Positions 5,922 through 15,143 of a stretch of DNA of 19,230 bases are shown here, piece by piece. The translations under genes were made by a program, and so were the position numbers. Numbering within the stretch: the first letter of the stretch is position 1; every line of letters begins with the position of its first letter. Location: positions 1-19,230 of the forward strand of contig CALESG010000128.1 in NCBI GenBank assembly GCA_937907215.1, written 5' to 3'. The stretch is from an uncultured Ruminococcus sp. (GTDB taxonomy: Bacteria; Bacillota; Clostridia; Oscillospirales; Ruminococcaceae). Under the pieces are notes generated by a model. That model searched no databases and was not told the DNA's origin. It saw nothing but the letters and a program-made list of their open reading frames with translations.

Positions 5922-8900
5922 TTGATTCATTTTATAATAGGCGATGCAGGAAGCGGAAAATCATTTCAAATAATGGAATTGATAAAGAGCAAAATATCTG
6001 ACGGATGTGATATACTAACACTTGTACCGGAGCAGTTTTCATATGAATTCGACCGCAAACTTTATGGAAAGCTTGGTGCAAAGGCGTTTAATTCAATTAA
6101 AACTTATAGTTTTACTTCATTGTCAGAAGATATATTCTTGCGTTTTGGCAGTGAAGATGTTGGTTCATATATGGATGACATTATGCAGACCGGACTTGTT
6201 CTTAAAGCGTTGAATATGTCAAAAGGGCAGCTTAACTTTTTTGGAAAACAAGTTGAAAGCGGAGAATTCGCCGGTGAAGCTGCTTATATTATATCAAATT
6301 TCAGACGAAGCGGAATAGATTCAGCGGAGCTTTCCAAAAGATGTCAGAAGCTTAAAGGCAAGCTTTTTGATAAGATGTCTGATATAGCTGTGATTTACAG
6401 TTATTATGAAATGCTGCTGGAAAAGCATCATTTAAAAGATATGCTTACAGATATTACAGAGTCAGCTGCTATTGCAAACGGTAATGATTATTTTGCTGGA
6501 AAGACTGTATTTATAGATGAATTTGAAAGCTTTACTGCTGATCAATATGAAATGTTAGATGTAATAATAGGTCTTGCTGATGAGGTTTACGTTGCTTTGA
6601 GAATGGAATCAGAGGATGAACAGGAACTTTCTCTTTTTGCCTCTGTTTTAGCGGCGTGTAAAAGAATAAAGCATATAGCAGAAGATCATCATGTTAAAAC
6701 AGAATTCATTCATTGCAAAGAACAGTATCGTATGAAATACGGTTGTATGCGTAAACTCAGCAAGACTATATTTCGTCCATGTATAATCGAGTCATCAAGC
6801 AAGGCTGAACATATACATATTTTTGAAGCATACTCTCCTTTTGATGAGGTCGAATATGTATGTGCAGCCATAAAAAGACTTCTTAAAGAAAAAACTGATA
6901 TAAAATGCGGAGATATTGCAATTGTAACAAATGAACTTTCAAGTTACTCAGGAATACTTGAACATTCAATGAAAAGATATGAACTGCCTTGTCATATTGA
7001 TATTCCAAAGTCGCTTATCCATACACCATTTATGGTTTATTTGATTTCTATTACATCATTGATTACAATGAAATCGCCTGATACAGAAATTCTTTTAAGA
7101 TATGGAAAATCGGGATTTACAGACTTAAATTTGCTTGAACTGTCAGAACTTGAAAATTACTGTTACATATGGAGCATTGACGGCAGTATGTGGTATGACA
7201 GTTTCACCATGGGCGAAGATCATGCCGATAATGAGATATTTAGAAAAAAACTTATTGCACCTCTTGTAATGCTTCGTGAACTGTGCGAAAATTGTGTAAC
7301 AGGCAGGGATATGAGTGAAGCTGTATATAAATTTTTGATTGAACAGAATATTAGTGAAAGAGCCGTTAATCTTTTGTCTTGTAATGATGCAGGCATAGAG
7401 ATGCAAATGATGCAGGATTTTAAACGTGTATGGGAAAGTCTTATTGACATACTTGATGTTCTGGCATTTTTGTATGGCGATGAAAAGTGTTCTTTAAGAG
7501 AATATTTTACACTTTTAAATTCGCTTATACGTACTATCTCACATTCTGTGCCGCCACGAACGCTTGACTCTGTTTTTATTGGTGCCTCAAGGACTTCAAG
7601 ATTGAGCGAGCCTAAAATAACATTTGTACTTGGAGTGTGTGACGGAGTTTTTCCAATGAATGTTAGCAGTAATCCTATTTTTTCTGAAAAGGATAGATTG
7701 GAACTTTTAAAGTGCAGTATAGAAACAGGTCAGGCAGCCGAACTGAATGCGGCAGATGAAAGACTTGCTGTATATAAAACTCTGTCAAGTGCATCTGATG
7801 AATTATATCTTTGTTATCCGCTTAAAGATAACAGTGATAAAAAGTGTCTAAGAAGCAGTGTTATAAATCATACTCTCTCACTCTTTTCAAATGAAAATGA
7901 AATTCTTACAACACAAAATTCAGTTTCAACATCATATTATGCTGTTACCAAAGCAGCAGCATATTATCATTATGTGCAGGATTTTGCAAACAGAGATAAT
8001 GATATTGCAGCCATTCAATCAATATTGTATGAAGATAAATATTACGCAGAACGTATAAATTATCTCAAAAGTGTACATGATGATATTGATTTTACGGTAT
8101 CTCCTTCAATAATGGAAAATTTAGTGGGAAGCAGTTTGATTCTTTCTGCATCTCAAATAGAAACATATAATATGTGTCCGTTTCAATATTTTTGCAGATA
8201 TGCGTTAAGACTTTTTGAGAGAAGAAAAGTAAAACTTGAAGCAGCAGAAAGAGGAAATATAATACACTTATGTCTTGAACAGCTTATAACCAATACGACA
8301 AAAGAAAAATTTCTTAATATGACCTTGGAAGAATTAAATTATGAAATAAATCGCATTTCAAAGAAATATTGGGAAGATGAATTCGGCGGAGATAAATATC
8401 AAAATTCAAGAGATATAGCAGCATTTGAACATATTGTATGCGGTGTAAATGAACTTGCAATGCACTTGCAGGAGGAATTTAGACAGTCACTTTTTTACCC
8501 TGAATTTATGGAAGCTGAAATTTCAGATAAAAGCATAAATTTTCCATCGCCAAAAATAATCACAGATTCTGGACATACAGTATCGATAAGAGGAAAAGTT
8601 GACCGAATAGATGTATTTCATGATAGTGAATGCGATTGGGTAAGGGTTGTGGATTATAAAACAGGCGGAAAGAAATTTTCACTTGGAAATTTAAAATTCG
8701 GCATTGATATGCAAATGCTGCTTTATCTTTTTACTGTAATAGGAAGCCAATCAAAACTTTGCGGTTCATATCCGGCAGGAGTACTTTATATGCCGGCAGG
8801 AGTGCCTGAATGTACATTGGAAAGAGGAAGTACACTTGAGCCGTCTGATTCTTTGATTCAGCAATATAAAATGAATGGTGTTCTTATTGATAATAAAAAA

Positions 8901-9233
8901 ATAATTGGAGCTATGGATAAAAATATTGAAGGCAAATATGTAAGTGCTTCTCTTTTGAAAAGCGGTGTGGAATTTAACAAGAGATCTGGAATATTCCTGA
9001 ATGAACATCAATTTGACAAGCTTAAGGAATATACAAAAAGAAAGCTAATAGAAACAGCAGACTTGATTTACAGCGGAAATGCTGCTGCAAATCCGCTTGT
9101 AATATCTCAAAAGGATTCATGTAAATATTGTACATTTAAAGACATATGCGGAAATTCAGATAAACACGAATGCCGAAAACCTGATGAAAGTATGAGCGAG
9201 CTTGATAAAAGTGTTATGGCAGAGCTTGAATAA
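5922..9233 (+). CDS. addB: ATP-dependent helicase/nuclease AddB subunit
   Basis: Partner of AddA in the AddAB complex, which unwinds and resects DNA double-strand ends and responds to Chi for RecA loading; AddB supplies the second nuclease and the Chi-scanning half. Starting at TTG 5922 the product is 1103 residues, typical for the family. The Walker A motif GDAGSGKS is at 7-14, followed by LVPEQFSYEFDRKLYG, an AddB hallmark. The C-terminal RecB-type nuclease has VDRID and VDYKTGG (D911, K913). Cysteines C752 (in CPFQYFC), C1067, C1070 and C1076 (CxxCx5C) match the four ligands of the AddB iron-sulfur cluster that pins the nuclease domain. The gene lies 29 nt ahead of addA. An upstream in-frame ATG would add 15 Cys/Tyr/Val-rich residues unlike the family and is rejected. 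Confidence 0.95.
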   Translation: MIHFIIGDAGSGKSFQIMELIKSKISDGCDILTLVPEQFSYEFDRKLYGKLGAKAFNSIKTYSFTSLSEDIFLRFGSEDVGSYMDDIMQTGLVLKALNMSKGQLNFFGKQVESGEFAGEAAYIISNFRRSGIDSAELSKRCQKLKGKLFDKMSDIAVIYSYYEMLLEKHHLKDMLTDITESAAIANGNDYFAGKTVFIDEFESFTADQYEMLDVIIGLADEVYVALRMESEDEQELSLFASVLAACKRIKHIAEDHHVKTEFIHCKEQYRMKYGCMRKLSKTIFRPCIIESSSKAEHIHIFEAYSPFDEVEYVCAAIKRLLKEKTDIKCGDIAIVTNELSSYSGILEHSMKRYELPCHIDIPKSLIHTPFMVYLISITSLITMKSPDTEILLRYGKSGFTDLNLLELSELENYCYIWSIDGSMWYDSFTMGEDHADNEIFRKKLIAPLVMLRELCENCVTGRDMSEAVYKFLIEQNISERAVNLLSCNDAGIEMQMMQDFKRVWESLIDILDVLAFLYGDEKCSLREYFTLLNSLIRTISHSVPPRTLDSVFIGASRTSRLSEPKITFVLGVCDGVFPMNVSSNPIFSEKDRLELLKCSIETGQAAELNAADERLAVYKTLSSASDELYLCYPLKDNSDKKCLRSSVINHTLSLFSNENEILTTQNSVSTSYYAVTKAAAYYHYVQDFANRDNDIAAIQSILYEDKYYAERINYLKSVHDDIDFTVSPSIMENLVGSSLILSASQIETYNMCPFQYFCRYALRLFERRKVKLEAAERGNIIHLCLEQLITNTTKEKFLNMTLEELNYEINRISKKYWEDEFGGDKYQNSRDIAAFEHIVCGVNELAMHLQEEFRQSLFYPEFMEAEISDKSINFPSPKIITDSGHTVSIRGKVDRIDVFHDSECDWVRVVDYKTGGKKFSLGNLKFGIDMQMLLYLFTVIGSQSKLCGSYPAGVLYMPAGVPECTLERGSTLEPSDSLIQQYKMNGVLIDNKKIIGAMDKNIEGKYVSASLLKSGVEFNKRSGIFLNEHQFDKLKEYTKRKLIETADLIYSGNAAANPLVISQKDSCKYCTFKDICGNSDKHECRKPDESMSELDKSVMAELE

Positions 9234-9262
9234 TTTTTAATAACAGAAAAGGAGGATATACT

Positions 9263-12200
9263 ATGTCGTGGACACCGCAGCAGCAGACTGCCATTGATGC
9301 ACGTGGAAGCGGATATATAGTATCCGCAGCAGCGGGAAGCGGAAAAACATCAGTTTTAGTTGAACGACTTACGAATATAATAGCAGATAAAAATAATCCG
9401 ATTCCTGTTGAAAAAATAATAGTTGTAACGTTTACTGTAGATGCGGCTGCTGAAATGCGTCAAAGGCTTTCAGCATCTCTTGAATATACTATAGCCAGAA
9501 ATCCGGACGAGCCTTGGCTAAGACGACAGCAAATGCTTTTGCCAACTGCTCATATTTCTACTATACATTCTTTTTGCTTTGATTTGATAAGAGAACATAT
9601 AGGTGACAGTGAGATAACATCAACCTTTAGAGTTCTTGATGATTCACAGCAAAAAATTCTTGCAGCACGTGCTGCCGATATGGCAATAAAGCTTTGGCAC
9701 AGGGAAAGAAAAAACGATATGGAAATACTTTGGAAAGCATTCTGCACTAAATCAGATGGACCGCTTGAAGAAGTTTTAATGGAGATCCATGAATTTTTTT
9801 CTTCAATACCGTTTAAAGATGTATGGATCGAAAATGTACTGGATACATATAAAAAACCTGAAAGTGAAAATATTTACTATAACAATCTTATTAAAGGTTT
9901 AAGACGTGATGCTTTATCCATACGAAAATTATGTGACAATGCAGTATATTCAGCAGCTTATATATATGATGAAAATAATAATGTTCTTGATTGGGTAATG
10001 ATGGATTATGATGCAGTTTCAATGCTTTGCAAACTTCTTAATGAATCATCGCCTGATAAAAAACGCATAAGTGAGTATGCACTTAAAATTATGGAACTTC
10101 ATATGGGACGCCGTTATCCTACAATGCGTAAAAAGGATGTCTTAGATCCAATTAAATTTGATGAAGTGCGTTCGCTTAGGCAGCAGTATAATTCAAGACT
10201 TGATGCACTTTTAAAGAAAATAACACTGACACTTCCGTATTTTGAAAGTGATATGAAAGAGCATATAAAAATAATCCCGCTTTTGTATGAACTTGAATGC
10301 GATATGTCAGATATACTTTGGGATATGAAATCAGAGAGAAACGCTCTTGGATTTGATGATGCCGAAAGACTTGCACTTGAAATTCTATCTGAACGAGATG
10401 AACTTGGACGTGTTTGTCCTTCAGATATTGCAAAAGAAATGGCTCAGTATTATGAGATAATAATGATAGATGAATGTCAAGATTCAAATAACAGACAGGA
10501 TTATATATTTAAACTTATATCAAAAAACGGTTTTGATGAAAATACAGGCGATTTAAAATATGGCAGTAATGTTTTCATAGTTGGCGATATAAAGCAGTGT
10601 ATATATCAGTTTAGAAATGCCAATCCAAGAAATTTCAGCAATGCTGCAAAAGATGCCGTTGAATATAGTGAAAATTCTTCTGCACCATTACAACTTATAA
10701 GATTAAGCAAAAACTTCAGAAGCAGTGAACAGGTGATTTCATTTGTAAATTTTCTATTTTCAGGAATAATGAATGAAAACTGCGGTGAGGTTTCATATAC
10801 TAAAGACGAATGGCTTTATACGGGAGCAGAACGTTATAATAAATTATCAGTTGAGCAAAAGGAAACAGAAGTTATAATTCTTCCTGAAAACGATGATATG
10901 GAAGAAGATATTTCAGCGGAATATACTGCTGAAACTATAAGCAGGATGATAAGAGAAGAATATCCTGTACTTGAAAAAGATGGGAGCATAAGAGCTTGCA
11001 GATACGATGACTTCTGCATTTTGCTAAGAAATAAAAGTCCGGCTAAGGCATATGCAAAGGCATTGGAAAACAGGAATATTCCCGTGAAAAGTATAGAGCA
11101 AACCGAATATATCCAGTCTAAAGAAATAAGCCTTATTCTTAATTTGCTTAGAATTATTGATAATCCGCTGCTTGAAACACCATTGGCAGCTGTTATGTTG
11201 TCGCCCATGTTTTCATTTACAGCAGATGATGTTGCAAAAATACGAATTGCCAATAAAGATCTCAGACTTTATGCGTCAATGTGTGTAATGCTTGAAGAGA
11301 ATACTGATGACGAACTTTGCTTAAAATGCAAAAATCTTTATAATACAATAAGCAGACTCAGAGCAGACAGTACGCTTTATTCTCTTGAAGAGCTTGTACG
11401 CAGAATATATGAAACAACAGATTTCTTATCAGTTATGCAGCTTTATCAAGACGGCAATAAAAAACGTGCAAATTTGCAATTGCTTCTTATGTATGTTCAT
11501 TCCTATGAAGAAAATTCAAATGGAGGCATTTCGGGCTTTTTAAGATATGTTGATAATATGCTTGAAAATGGCAAGGATTTTGCACAGGCAAGTTCTGCGG
11601 ACAGTTCTGATTCTGCTGTTTCTATTAAGACAATGCACGGTTCAAAAGGACTTGAATTCCATTTTGTATTTGTATGCAGAACAGAAACAGAATTTTCTAA
11701 GCAGGACAATATGAAAAAGCTTAGCTGTACAGATTCCGGATTGGCAGGAATGAGGCTTAATAATCCTGATACTTTTGAGAAATATCAATCTTTGCCACAT
11801 ATGATAATACAAGATGAAAAAAGAAGACAGCAAATAAGCGAAGAACTTCGTATATTGTATGTAGCACTTACAAGAGCAAGGCAGAAACTGTTTATTCCAT
11901 TGGTGTACGGTGAAAATGAAAAGAAAAAGCTTTCTGTATATGCACAATTTTTAAAAGATTCTGATAAAATTCCGCAGAGTATCACATCAAGTGTAAATAC
12001 AATGTCAGACTGGATATGGATCGGTCTTATGTATCTTGGAGATAAAAAGTTTAATGATTTTGTTCCGGAAACAATTGGAATAGAAAAACACCGAGAAGGT
12101 TTTCCGGAGCTTAGTATAAAATATATAAATGAATATATTTCAGAGCCTGTACCAAAAAAGAAGGAAGAGGCGATGAAAGCACCGGATATAAAAACTATTG

Positions 12201-12889
12201 ATGATATAAGATCGAATATAGATTTTAAATATGATTCCGAAGAAACATTTACAGTATCCATGATGAGTGTAACAGCCTTTGCAAAGGCAAATTCATCTGA
12301 AAATCTTACTTTAAAAAGACCACGATTCATCACAGAAGAAAGAAAAGCACTTACCGGTGCAGAACATGGAACAGCAGTTCATGCATTTTTTCAATATGCT
12401 GTTTTTTCAAGAGCAGAAAAAAATGTAATTGATGAGCTTAAAAATATATGCAAGTCCGGATTTATTACAGAAATGCAGATGAAGACAGTGCGTGTGGGTG
12501 AGATAGAGCCATTTTTTAGAAGTGATTTATATAAACGTATAAAGAAGTCATCTTTTTTGTATCGTGAAAAGAAATTTTTTATTCGCATCTCCGATCTTGA
12601 TATTCCGGAAAATATCGAATCTGAAGATTTAAAGCCAATATGTGAATATAGAAATGCAAGAAGTATTATACGAGGTATAATAGATATTGCTTTTGTTGAA
12701 AATGATAGTTTTATACTTGCAGACTATAAAACGGATAAAGTTAAAAATGAAATTGAACTTATAAAAAAATATAGATTACAGCTTTATATTTACAGTCTGG
12801 CTCTTAAACAAATAACAGGCAAGGATGTAAAAGAGTGTTTTATTTACTCTACACATCTGGGCAAAGAAATAAAGGTGACATTTTTTTAA
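9263..12889 (+). CDS. addA: ATP-dependent helicase/nuclease AddA subunit
   Basis: UvrD-like superfamily 1 helicase with a C-terminal RecB-type nuclease; the motor of AddAB in double-strand break repair. The 1208 residues carry the full set of helicase motifs: Q-motif WTPQQQTAI (3-11), Walker A AAAGSGKT (22-29), TIHSFCFDLI, Walker B IDECQD (402-407, where the fourth residue is Cys instead of the usual Tyr or Phe), VGDIKQCIYQFRNA, LSKNFRSS, TMHGSKGLEF, and LYVALTRARQKL. The nuclease domain has GTAVHAFFQYA, RGIIDIAF and ADYKTDK (D1154, K1156). The start is set by AAAGGAGG just upstream. It follows addB by 29 nt and is followed 14 nt later by rsmA, with no terminator between them. Confidence 0.96.
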   Translation: MSWTPQQQTAIDARGSGYIVSAAAGSGKTSVLVERLTNIIADKNNPIPVEKIIVVTFTVDAAAEMRQRLSASLEYTIARNPDEPWLRRQQMLLPTAHISTIHSFCFDLIREHIGDSEITSTFRVLDDSQQKILAARAADMAIKLWHRERKNDMEILWKAFCTKSDGPLEEVLMEIHEFFSSIPFKDVWIENVLDTYKKPESENIYYNNLIKGLRRDALSIRKLCDNAVYSAAYIYDENNNVLDWVMMDYDAVSMLCKLLNESSPDKKRISEYALKIMELHMGRRYPTMRKKDVLDPIKFDEVRSLRQQYNSRLDALLKKITLTLPYFESDMKEHIKIIPLLYELECDMSDILWDMKSERNALGFDDAERLALEILSERDELGRVCPSDIAKEMAQYYEIIMIDECQDSNNRQDYIFKLISKNGFDENTGDLKYGSNVFIVGDIKQCIYQFRNANPRNFSNAAKDAVEYSENSSAPLQLIRLSKNFRSSEQVISFVNFLFSGIMNENCGEVSYTKDEWLYTGAERYNKLSVEQKETEVIILPENDDMEEDISAEYTAETISRMIREEYPVLEKDGSIRACRYDDFCILLRNKSPAKAYAKALENRNIPVKSIEQTEYIQSKEISLILNLLRIIDNPLLETPLAAVMLSPMFSFTADDVAKIRIANKDLRLYASMCVMLEENTDDELCLKCKNLYNTISRLRADSTLYSLEELVRRIYETTDFLSVMQLYQDGNKKRANLQLLLMYVHSYEENSNGGISGFLRYVDNMLENGKDFAQASSADSSDSAVSIKTMHGSKGLEFHFVFVCRTETEFSKQDNMKKLSCTDSGLAGMRLNNPDTFEKYQSLPHMIIQDEKRRQQISEELRILYVALTRARQKLFIPLVYGENEKKKLSVYAQFLKDSDKIPQSITSSVNTMSDWIWIGLMYLGDKKFNDFVPETIGIEKHREGFPELSIKYINEYISEPVPKKKEEAMKAPDIKTIDDIRSNIDFKYDSEETFTVSMMSVTAFAKANSSENLTLKRPRFITEERKALTGAEHGTAVHAFFQYAVFSRAEKNVIDELKNICKSGFITEMQMKTVRVGEIEPFFRSDLYKRIKKSSFLYREKKFFIRISDLDIPENIESEDLKPICEYRNARSIIRGIIDIAFVENDSFILADYKTDKVKNEIELIKKYRLQLYIYSLALKQITGKDVKECFIYSTHLGKEIKVTFF

Positions 12890-12891
12890 GC

Positions 12892-12897
12892 AGGAGG
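12892..12897 (+). promoter_or_regulatory. Ribosome binding site that fixes the rsmA start
   Basis: AGGAGG sits 6 nt before ATG 12904, right after the addA stop codon. A longer in-frame opening from 12835, inside addA, would add 23 residues not seen in the family. Confidence 0.85.
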
Positions 12898-12903
12898 AAG
12901 TAT

Positions 12904-13755
12904 ATGGAAAACCTTACAAATATAAATGTGGTCAAGGAAATTATGGAAAGGCATGGGTTTCATTTTTCAAAAAAGTTAGGTCAAAATTTTCTTATAAATC
13001 CATCTGTCTGTCCAAAAATAGCAGAAATGGGCAATGCTTCGCCCGGCTACGGAGTTCTTGAAATAGGTACAGGAGTTGGAGTTTTGACTCATGAACTTGC
13101 AAAACGTGCTGAAAAGGTATGTGCAGTTGAGGTGGATGAAAGACTTTTGCCTATACTTAGGGAAACAGTAGGTGAGCATAAAAATCTTCATATTATTCAT
13201 GATGATATTTTAAAGTGTGATCTTAAAAAGCTTATTGAAGAGGAACTAGGCGGACTTAAAATAGCAGTATGTGCAAATCTTCCTTATTATATTACAACAC
13301 CGATACTTATGTATCTGCTTGAAAGCGGAGCAGATATTGAAACTATAACAGTAATGGTGCAGAAAGAAGTTGCAGACAAGCTTGAAGCTAAGGTCGGTAC
13401 AAGAGATGCAGGAGCGATTACTGTAGCAGTTAATTTTTATGGAACGGTAGAAAAGCTTTTTTCAGTATCAAGAGGAAGTTTTATGCCTGCACCAAATGTT
13501 GATTCAGCGGTGATACAAATAAAAACAGGCGGAAAATGGCGTGAAGCTGTTAATGACCAGAAACATTTTTTCAAAATGGTAAGAGCAGGATTTCAGCAGA
13601 GAAGAAAAACACTTGTCAATTCACTTTCCGGAATAATGGGATATGATAAAGCTGAATTATCAGACATTTTAAAAAATTTGGGTATATCTGAAAATGTCAG
13701 AATCGAAGCTCTTTCTATGGAAGAATTATGTACTCTCAGCAATGCTTTGTCTTGA
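12904..13755 (+). CDS. rsmA: 16S rRNA (adenine(1518)/(1519)-N6)-dimethyltransferase
   Basis: Known as KsgA/RsmA: it dimethylates two adjacent adenines in the 3' hairpin of 16S rRNA late in 30S maturation, using SAM. From ATG 12904 the protein has 283 residues, normal for the family. Visible motifs are KKLGQNFLINP (23-33), SAM-binding LEIGTGVGVLTHELA (52-66), the acidic VEVDERLLP (76-84), catalytic NLPYYITTP (125-133), VQKEVADKL, and the C-terminal FMPAPNVDSAVI with FQQRRKTLVNSL. The ATG is chosen because of AGGAGG at 12892-12897. It is the last gene of the addBA operon. Its TGA stop lies inside the -35 box of the pyrimidine promoter at 13752-13780, and no terminator separates it from pyrC. 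Confidence 0.95.
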   Translation: MENLTNINVVKEIMERHGFHFSKKLGQNFLINPSVCPKIAEMGNASPGYGVLEIGTGVGVLTHELAKRAEKVCAVEVDERLLPILRETVGEHKNLHIIHDDILKCDLKKLIEEELGGLKIAVCANLPYYITTPILMYLLESGADIETITVMVQKEVADKLEAKVGTRDAGAITVAVNFYGTVEKLFSVSRGSFMPAPNVDSAVIQIKTGGKWREAVNDQKHFFKMVRAGFQQRRKTLVNSLSGIMGYDKAELSDILKNLGISENVRIEALSMEELCTLSNALS

Positions 13756-13780
13756 CTTAAGAGGATATATATGGTAAAAT
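13752..13780 (+). promoter_or_regulatory. Sigma-A promoter for the pyrimidine operon
   Basis: TTGACT (13752-13757) and TAAAAT (13775-13780) are 17 bp apart, and TG at 13772-13773 adds an extended -10 element. The -35 box overlaps the rsmA stop codon (13753-13755). Transcription would start near 13787, only about 37 nt before the pyrC ATG, too short for a PyrR antiterminator/terminator leader. Confidence 0.8.
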
Positions 13781-13823
13781 TAAATTAGTAAATGGCAAAA
13801 AAATATATAAGGAGTGACTTTTT

Positions 13824-15104
13824 ATGAGTTCGTTTCTTCTGAAAAATATAACTGTTGCAGACAGTAAGAGTTGTTTTAATGCTGATATTCTTATTGAAAA
13901 TGGTGTTATAACATCTTTTGACGGCAAATGTGCCGATACTGTATATGATTGTACAGGGCTTGTTGCTATGGCAGGACTTTTTGATATGCACGTTCATCTT
14001 CGTGATCCTGGTTTTGTCAAAAAGGAAGATATTATCACAGGCTGTAATGCAGCTCTTGCCGGAGGAATTACAGGAGTGGCTGCTATGCCTAATACTAAAC
14101 CTGTAACTGACAATGTTGAAACTGTTCGTTATATAATAGATAAAGCTAAATCTACAGGTGTTGAAGTACATCCTGTTGGTTCTATTACAAAGGGACTTAA
14201 AGGAAATGAGCTTTGTGATTTTGATTCATTAAAATCAGCCGGAATATGTGCTGTTTCTGATGATGGCAGACCGGTAGAAAATGCTGAAATGATGAGAGAA
14301 GCGTTGCTTTTGGCTGATGAAAGAAATATTCCGGTTATTTCCCATTGTGAAGACTTGTCTATTATAAACGGAGGAATTATCAACAAGGGAAAAATATCTG
14401 AAAAGCTTTGCGTTCCCGGAATGGACAGAGCATCAGAGGATTATATTACCGCAAGAGAGATGATACTTGCAGGTAGTGCAGATGTACCGATTCATATTGC
14501 TCATGTATCAACAAAAGGTTCTGTTGATATGATACGTTTTGCAAAGTCAAAGGGTGTGAAGGTTACGTGTGAAACTTGTCCGCACTATTTTCTTATGACA
14601 GAAGATAAAACTGTTTCGATGGATGCAGATTATCGTATGAATCCTCCGCTTCGTACAGAAGAGGATAGAATAGCTGTTTTAGAAGGCGTTCTTGACGGAA
14701 CTATTGATTGCATAGTAACCGACCATGCTCCGCATACGCCTGAAGAAAAAAGCGATTTTTATCACGCACCAAATGGTGTTATAGGTATGGAAACATCTCT
14801 GGCTGCTGTACTTACTCTTTATCATGACGGCAAGATAACACTTTCTGATATAGCAAGGATTATGTCAGAAAGACCACGAGAGATACTTTCATTGCCGAAT
14901 GTGAAAATAGCTGTTGGAGAAAAAGCAAATATCTGCATAATAGACACGGATTACAAATGGACAGTAGACCCTGTTAAACTTCATTCAAAGGCAAGAAATG
15001 CTGTATTTAAGGGTGTTGAATTTAAGGGCAAGCCCATTATGACAATATTAAACGGTGAAATACGTTATAAGGATACAGAGTATAATTTTGTTGAAATCAA
15101 GTAA
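13824..15104 (+). CDS. pyrC: Dihydroorotase (class I)
   Basis: Zinc amidohydrolase that cyclises N-carbamoyl-aspartate to dihydroorotate, third step of UMP synthesis. The 426-residue length fits the Bacillus-like class I type rather than the shorter E. coli type. Metal-site and substrate motifs are all present: DMHVHLRDPG (H56, H58), AMPNTKP (88-93), SDDGRPV near 145-151, H174 in SHCED, H227 in HIAHVST, CPHYF (252-256), MNPPLR (272-277) and D300 in TDHAPHTPEEK. AAGGAG at 13809-13814 sets the ATG. It is the first gene behind the 13752-13780 promoter, 39 nt ahead of pyrF. The missing steps (pyrAA/AB, pyrB, pyrE) are not in this window. Confidence 0.97.
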   Translation: MSSFLLKNITVADSKSCFNADILIENGVITSFDGKCADTVYDCTGLVAMAGLFDMHVHLRDPGFVKKEDIITGCNAALAGGITGVAAMPNTKPVTDNVETVRYIIDKAKSTGVEVHPVGSITKGLKGNELCDFDSLKSAGICAVSDDGRPVENAEMMREALLLADERNIPVISHCEDLSIINGGIINKGKISEKLCVPGMDRASEDYITAREMILAGSADVPIHIAHVSTKGSVDMIRFAKSKGVKVTCETCPHYFLMTEDKTVSMDADYRMNPPLRTEEDRIAVLEGVLDGTIDCIVTDHAPHTPEEKSDFYHAPNGVIGMETSLAAVLTLYHDGKITLSDIARIMSERPREILSLPNVKIAVGEKANICIIDTDYKWTVDPVKLHSKARNAVFKGVEFKGKPIMTILNGEIRYKDTEYNFVEIK

Positions 15105-15143
15105 TAATGAAAATATAAATTAAATTAAAAAGGAGAATTTACT

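Noticed and set aside
11785..12333. 182-codon open frame on the minus strand within addA
   Set aside because: No ribosome binding site and no recognisable protein; it lies entirely opposite a well-supported gene and is an artefact of its codon use.
12835..12903. Longer rsmA beginning inside addA
   Set aside because: AGGAGG at 12892-12897 points to ATG 12904, which gives the normal family N terminus.
13787..13823. PyrR attenuator or riboswitch ahead of pyrC
   Set aside because: The leader is about 37 nt and shows no hairpin or conserved binding loop.
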